9,219 bases of DNA from WAOL01 sp964399035 (GTDB lineage Archaea > Thermoproteota > Thermoprotei_A > Sulfolobales > NBVN01): assembly GCA_964399035.1 (NCBI GenBank), contig CAYNPH010000100.1, positions 1 through 9,219 of the forward strand. Direction: 5' to 3'. This document shows, one piece after another, positions 6,202-9,219 of the stretch. A program made the translations under genes and the position numbers. Positions within the stretch are counted from its first letter, which is position 1. Each line of letters starts with the position of its first letter. The notes beneath the pieces were generated by a model. The model saw nothing but the letters and a program-made list of their open reading frames with translations, ran no database searches and was not told the origin of the DNA.

Positions 6202-7265
6202 CTTCGTTCAGCATACACGAATTCTTCGCCGAATTAAGCCGGGCTGGGATCCCGGTAAGGCTCGACGCCGGTCAGCCGGACATACCTCCCCACCCGGAAA
6301 TCCTGAGCGTCCTTAAGTCGAGGGTTGCGAGGGAGTTAGGGTACGCACCCTACAGGGGCGTTGAGGAGCTGAGGGAGAGGATCGCCGAGCTACACGGGGT
6401 GTCCGTTAGGGAGGTCGCGGTAGTCCCCGGCGCTAAGGCGGGGGTAGCGGCCCTAATACACGCGTCACGCGGTGTGGGTGTGGTAACGCCGCACTGGCCC
6501 GGCTACACGGCCGCGGCCAAGCTCTTCAGGAAGCCCGTAACCCTCGTTAAGGCTGACCCGAGGAACTCATGGCTCCCGACTCCCAACTCCCTCGAGGGGC
6601 TGAAGGGTGTGGACACGGTCATGGTTAATTACCCTAACAACCCGACTGGGGCGGTGCTCGATTCGGGGACCCTGCACCACCTACTGGACGTAGTTAACGA
6701 CGCGGGCACCACCTTAGTCTCCGATGAGACGTACAGGGACATAGTCTTCGAGGGTGACGAGCTAATCATGATTAACCACAGGTTCGAGCGCACGGTATCC
6801 ATCTACAGCTTCTCGAAAACGTACTCCCTCCCCGGGCTGAGGGTGGGTTACGTCGTCGGCGACCCGGAACTCGTCAGGAGGGTCTCGGAGTTCGTGGCGG
6901 CGACCTACACCTCAGTACCGGTCTTCGCGCAGCTAGCGGCCCTCAAGGCCCTCGAGGTTAGGGACGAGGTCGTTAAGGTCATTAAGCGGGCGTATCGCAG
7001 GAGGGCTAAGGCATTCTGCGGCGCCCTAAGCAGGAAGGTCTTCGACGTGGTCGAGCCGCGCGGCGCGTTCTACGTGTTCGCACGCATCAAGACAGGCTTA
7101 AGCGGGGTCGAGCTAGCGCGCAGGCTGGTTAGGGAGGGCATAGGCGTGTTCCCGGGCGAGGCGTTCGGCGGCGGGTTCAGGGACTACGTCAGGGTCGCTT
7201 TAACGGCCCCGGAGGAGGTGCTGGTTCGGGCGGCACGAGTGATGAATGAGGTGGTCAGGCCGTGA
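6198..7265 (+). CDS. Class I/II PLP-dependent aminotransferase, probably aromatic, with probable CTG start
   Basis: The product is a fold-type I, aspartate aminotransferase-like enzyme of about 355 residues. It probably transaminates phenylpyruvate and 4-hydroxyphenylpyruvate (or prephenate), since tyrA follows directly. From the CTG at 6198 the motifs are LDAGQPDIP at 22-30 (the usual LxxGxPD), YAPYRGVEELR at 49-59, NYPNNPTG at 144-151 with PLP-binding N148, SDETY at 175-179 with D176 and Y179, SFSK with Schiff-base K207, GLRVGY with R215, and YVRVAL with the substrate-carboxylate R332. In this frame there is no ATG, GTG or TTG from the in-frame TGA at 6195 until GTG at 6399, which would delete the conserved N-terminal segment. 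CTG 6198 overlaps the mutase stop as CTGA, like its neighbours' TTGA and GTGA junctions. Substrate specificity is inferred from context only; aspartate or alanine aminotransferase is possible. Confidence 0.88.
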   Translation: MTSFSIHEFFAELSRAGIPVRLDAGQPDIPPHPEILSVLKSRVARELGYAPYRGVEELRERIAELHGVSVREVAVVPGAKAGVAALIHASRGVGVVTPHWPGYTAAAKLFRKPVTLVKADPRNSWLPTPNSLEGLKGVDTVMVNYPNNPTGAVLDSGTLHHLLDVVNDAGTTLVSDETYRDIVFEGDELIMINHRFERTVSIYSFSKTYSLPGLRVGYVVGDPELVRRVSEFVAATYTSVPVFAQLAALKALEVRDEVVKVIKRAYRRRAKAFCGALSRKVFDVVEPRGAFYVFARIKTGLSGVELARRLVREGIGVFPGEAFGGGFRDYVRVALTAPEEVLVRAARVMNEVVRP

Positions 7266-8140
7266 GGGTCGGGGTGGTGGGTGCGGGTAGGGTCGGGCTG
7301 ACCCTCGCTAAGGTAATGCTTGAGGCCGGCGTTGAGGTGCGCGCCCACGACGTGAGGGCGGACGCGCTGAGGCGTGCTGAGGCCTTAGGTGTGGTCCCGC
7401 ACACTGGCTTAAGGGAGTTAGCGCTTGCGAGCGACCACGTAATCGTCTCGACACCGCCGCGCGAGACCCTCAGAGTACTTGACGCTTTGAGGGGGTTAGC
7501 GCGTGAAGGCATCCTTAAGGGGAAGGTGGTGTACGACACCCTCACATTCAAGGAGGACGTGATCCCCGCGTACAGGCGCTTCCCGCCCGACCTTAGGGTG
7601 TCCTCCATACACCCACTCTTCGGCCCCGGCATGAGGGACCCGAGCAAGCACGTGGTGGCCGTGACGCCCGTGCCCGGCAGGGAGGGCGACTCAGAACCGG
7701 TCACGGAGCTCTTCAGGAACCTGGGCTTCAGGGTCGTGGTGGTTGACCCTGCAACGCATGATGAGGTGATCTCCGCGTACCTAGGTATCTCCTACGCCGT
7801 GGCCGTAGCCGTTGCGGGAACCCTACTCAAGGCTAGGGAGGGGAGTAAGGAGTTGCTGAGGGGCCCGCACGTAGCGTTGCGCGGGACGACGTTCACGTTC
7901 CTCCTGAACCACTGCCTCTCGGTAATGAGCGACGACCCCGCATTCATTGAGTACGTGCTCAGCAGGGAGAGGGTGAGGGGGTGGGTGGCCGCGCTCAGCA
8001 ACGTGCTTGAGGGGCTGCTTAGGGAACCCAGCAAGGCAAGCGTCATCGCTGAGGTCTTTAAGGAGGTTGTGGGGGAGGGCGAGTTAAGGAGGGCTTACGG
8101 CTCCATGTACTCCTTCCTGGAGGGGGTAAGCCGTCCTTAA
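7262..8140 (+). CDS. tyrA: Prephenate dehydrogenase (TyrA family)
   Basis: The enzyme oxidatively decarboxylates prephenate to 4-hydroxyphenylpyruvate (or arogenate to tyrosine). The 292 residues are typical of a stand-alone TyrA with no ACT or mutase domain. The Rossmann motif GAGRVG is at 7-12, and D30 at the end of the second strand suggests NAD rather than NADP. STPP is at 63-66. HPLFGPG at 117-123 contains H117, the counterpart of the catalytic His. HD at 166-167 begins the helical domain. Two positions that usually bind prephenate look altered: the His 12 residues after the HD His reads Tyr (Y178), and the region around 207-215 (RGTTFTFLL) lacks the Arg commonly seen there. The GTG start shares GTGA with the aminotransferase stop, with GAGGTGG at 7248-7254 seven bases upstream. 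It is the last gene of the operon. Confidence 0.87.
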   Translation: MRVGVVGAGRVGLTLAKVMLEAGVEVRAHDVRADALRRAEALGVVPHTGLRELALASDHVIVSTPPRETLRVLDALRGLAREGILKGKVVYDTLTFKEDVIPAYRRFPPDLRVSSIHPLFGPGMRDPSKHVVAVTPVPGREGDSEPVTELFRNLGFRVVVVDPATHDEVISAYLGISYAVAVAVAGTLLKAREGSKELLRGPHVALRGTTFTFLLNHCLSVMSDDPAFIEYVLSRERVRGWVAALSNVLEGLLREPSKASVIAEVFKEVVGEGELRRAYGSMYSFLEGVSRP

Positions 8141-8144
8141 ATAT
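8136..8144 (+). promoter_or_regulatory. Alternative TATA-like sequence at the tyrA stop
   Basis: CTTAAATAT spans the tyrA stop codon and resembles an archaeal TATA box. If used, transcription would begin near 8165-8170 and give a leader of about 50 bases before the GTG at 8219. It competes with the candidate at 8174-8182. The sequence alone does not decide between them. Confidence 0.25.
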
Positions 8145-8150
8145 GGTTAG

Positions 8151-8164
8151 TTGTTTATCTTTTG
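8151..8164 (+). terminator. T-rich probable transcription terminator of the aro operon
   Basis: A T-rich run (TTGTTTATCTTTTG) begins 11 bases after the tyrA stop, in the only AT-rich non-coding gap of the window. Archaeal RNA polymerase commonly terminates at T-rich tracts without a hairpin, and I see no convincing stem-loop here. Placement is inferred from composition. Confidence 0.4.
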
Positions 8165-8173
8165 AACAGTAAG

Positions 8174-8182
8174 TTATTTTAT
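8174..8182 (+). promoter_or_regulatory. TATA-like promoter element for the propeller gene
   Basis: TTATTTTAT is centred about 41 bases before the GTG at 8219. An archaeal start site some 25 bases downstream would fall near 8204, giving a short leader. There is an A-rich stretch after it and a GGAAAGGT (8203-8210) that could act as the ribosome binding site. The upstream BRE-like sequence is weak. Confidence 0.4.
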
Positions 8183-8218
8183 CTTCTAAAATCAGAGGAA
8201 AAGGAAAGGTAGCTAGTA

Positions 8219-9219
8219 GTGAGCGTCTCTAGCAGTAAGCAAAAGGAGGCACTGCGTGTTGCGACTGCCCTGACCCTAGTGGTCGTGGTCGTGGCCGCAC
8301 TAACCTACGGCGTCATTACCGCGCCCACGGCAGGGGCTTACGCGCGCGTCAAGGTGGTTAGGGCTTGGTACGTTGACGTAGGTTCCGGCGTCCCCTACTC
8401 CATAGACGTAACTCCCGACGGGTCGCTCGCGGTCATAGCTACGGATTACCCGCCCCGCCTAATACTGGTGAGCACGGATTCAGGGGAAATCATGGGTGAG
8501 GTGAAGAACGTGTGTTCCGAGTGCCTGCTGAGTTCAGCGACGATATCGCCTGACGGGTCACGGGTGGCGGTCATAGCGGCTAGGAGTACGGGCGGCGACA
8601 ACTACGTGTTCAAGGTCGTGACGGTCTCGCTTAAGACGCGTAAGGTCGTGTGGGCGAGTAAGGAGTTCCCGAGCTTCGGGTGGACCCTCAGGTACTCGCC
8701 AGACGGTAAGTTAATCGTGGTCACATCCGGTGACGGCGATAAGGTGTACGCCTTACGCTCCGACACGGGCGCGCTGGTATGGACAGTAAGCATTAGTGGT
8801 GCGGAGAAGGTGCTGGGCGTGGCGACCTCAAGCGGGGGCGTGTACGTCACGTACCTCACGACCGACGGCGACGGCGGCGTGATGCTCATCAGCTACGGAG
8901 GGAAGGAGGTCAGGAAGGTCACGGGGCTTGAGGGAACACCCCTAATCCCCTCATTAACCCTAGACGGGAAGCTACTCACGATACCCCTAGGCATTTCCAA
9001 GGGCGGCGACACCTACGCAGGCAAGGTCGTGGCCCTGAACCCCTCAACCCTTAAGAGGCTGTACGAGAGTCCCGAGCTAAGCGACTACGTGTGGGCCACA
9101 ACCCCAATCCACGAGGCAGGCGCTAACGTGGTCGCCGGGATAATAGATAACGGCACCGTATGCTTCTTCACGCAGTGGGACCTGAAGCCAATAACGTGCG
9201 CGAGGAACAAGGGCTGGGC
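8219..9219 (+). CDS. Membrane-anchored extracytoplasmic beta-propeller protein (partial, runs off the window)
   Basis: The frame is open from GTG 8219 to the window edge, giving 333 residues without a stop. GTG 8219 is the first possible start after an in-frame TAG at 8210. Residues 11-34 are a strongly hydrophobic segment (ALRVATALTLVVVVVAALTY...) preceded by a short Lys-containing tail, as in a signal peptide or signal anchor. The rest repeats about every 40-50 residues a WD40/YVTN/PQQ-like pattern of the type SPDGxxxxV: TPDGSLAVIA at 65-74, SPDGSRVAVIA at 110-120, SPDGKLIVVTS at 160-170, SSGGVYVTYL at 204-213, LDGKLLTIPL at 248-257 and EAGANVVAG near 299-307. About six blades are therefore visible, plus the DTGALVW motif common in PQQ-like repeats. 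Cys pairs at 99/102 and 315/327 could form disulfides. I cannot assign a substrate or role. It is separated from the aro operon and probably independently transcribed. Confidence 0.82.
   Translation, partial: MSVSSSKQKEALRVATALTLVVVVVAALTYGVITAPTAGAYARVKVVRAWYVDVGSGVPYSIDVTPDGSLAVIATDYPPRLILVSTDSGEIMGEVKNVCSECLLSSATISPDGSRVAVIAARSTGGDNYVFKVVTVSLKTRKVVWASKEFPSFGWTLRYSPDGKLIVVTSGDGDKVYALRSDTGALVWTVSISGAEKVLGVATSSGGVYVTYLTTDGDGGVMLISYGGKEVRKVTGLEGTPLIPSLTLDGKLLTIPLGISKGGDTYAGKVVALNPSTLKRLYESPELSDYVWATTPIHEAGANVVAGIIDNGTVCFFTQWDLKPITCARNKGW

Noticed and set aside
6399..7265. Aminotransferase beginning at GTG 6399
   Set aside because: This removes the conserved LDAGQPD and YAPYRG segments that are encoded in the same frame directly upstream, leaving an N-terminally truncated enzyme.
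5944..7265. Chorismate mutase-aminotransferase fusion by frameshift
   Set aside because: Both parts are complete on their own, the CTGA overlap resembles the other junctions, and there is no slippery sequence.
7255..7704. Reverse-strand open frame opposite tyrA
   Set aside because: It is a shadow frame of compositionally biased sequence, opposite the conserved Rossmann domain of TyrA.
8141..8218. Hairpin terminator, riboswitch or tRNA in the gap after tyrA
   Set aside because: No convincing inverted repeat or conserved RNA fold is visible in 78 bases; only T-rich and TATA-like sequence can be supported.
1..9219. A novel defence, mobile or CRISPR system
   Set aside because: There are no direct-repeat arrays, transposase or integrase motifs, or unexplained gene cassettes. 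All but the last gene belong to a known pathway.

Overview
The window is one dense, GC-rich, single-strand block that reads as archaeal DNA, most likely from a thermophilic member of the Crenarchaeota/TACK group. The evidence is as follows. The shikimate kinase is the archaeal GHMP-superfamily type. The DAHP synthase tail is of the Pyrococcus/Thermotoga type. Arginine is mostly AGG, GTG/TTG/CTG starts outnumber ATG, Shine-Dalgarno-like G-rich stretches precede the genes, and the only obvious non-coding DNA is a short AT-rich gap with T-rich and TATA-like sequence. I cannot name the genus.

Positions 1-8140 form an aromatic amino acid operon whose genes follow the order of the reactions: DAHP synthase (3' end only), aroB, aroD, aroE, GHMP-type aroK, aroA, aroC, a stand-alone AroQ chorismate mutase, a class I aminotransferase and a TyrA-family prephenate dehydrogenase. 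Together they carry erythrose-4-phosphate plus phosphoenolpyruvate to chorismate, then through prephenate towards tyrosine. No prephenate dehydratase is present, so the phenylalanine branch must be completed elsewhere. There is essentially no intergenic sequence: neighbouring genes overlap by 4 to 34 bases or abut within a few bases, which points to one transcript and translational coupling. The operon promoter lies upstream of the window.

Two gene starts need care. The aminotransferase has no ATG/GTG/TTG start that covers its conserved N-terminus. The best start is a CTG at 6198 that overlaps the chorismate mutase stop as CTGA, and a standard caller would start about 67 residues too late at 6399. 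For shikimate kinase, the GTG at 2728 fits the ribosome binding site better than the GTG at 2722.

Positions 8141-8218 are a 78-base AT-rich gap that probably ends the operon transcript and carries the promoter of the next gene. From 8219 to the window edge runs a partial gene for a membrane-anchored, extracytoplasmic beta-propeller protein with about six visible blade-like repeats. It looks unrelated to aromatic biosynthesis.

I found no mobile element, CRISPR array, RNA gene or obviously new system. The most interesting points are the reaction-ordered, gapless operon, the probable CTG start, altered substrate-binding positions in TyrA and an unusually short chorismate mutase.
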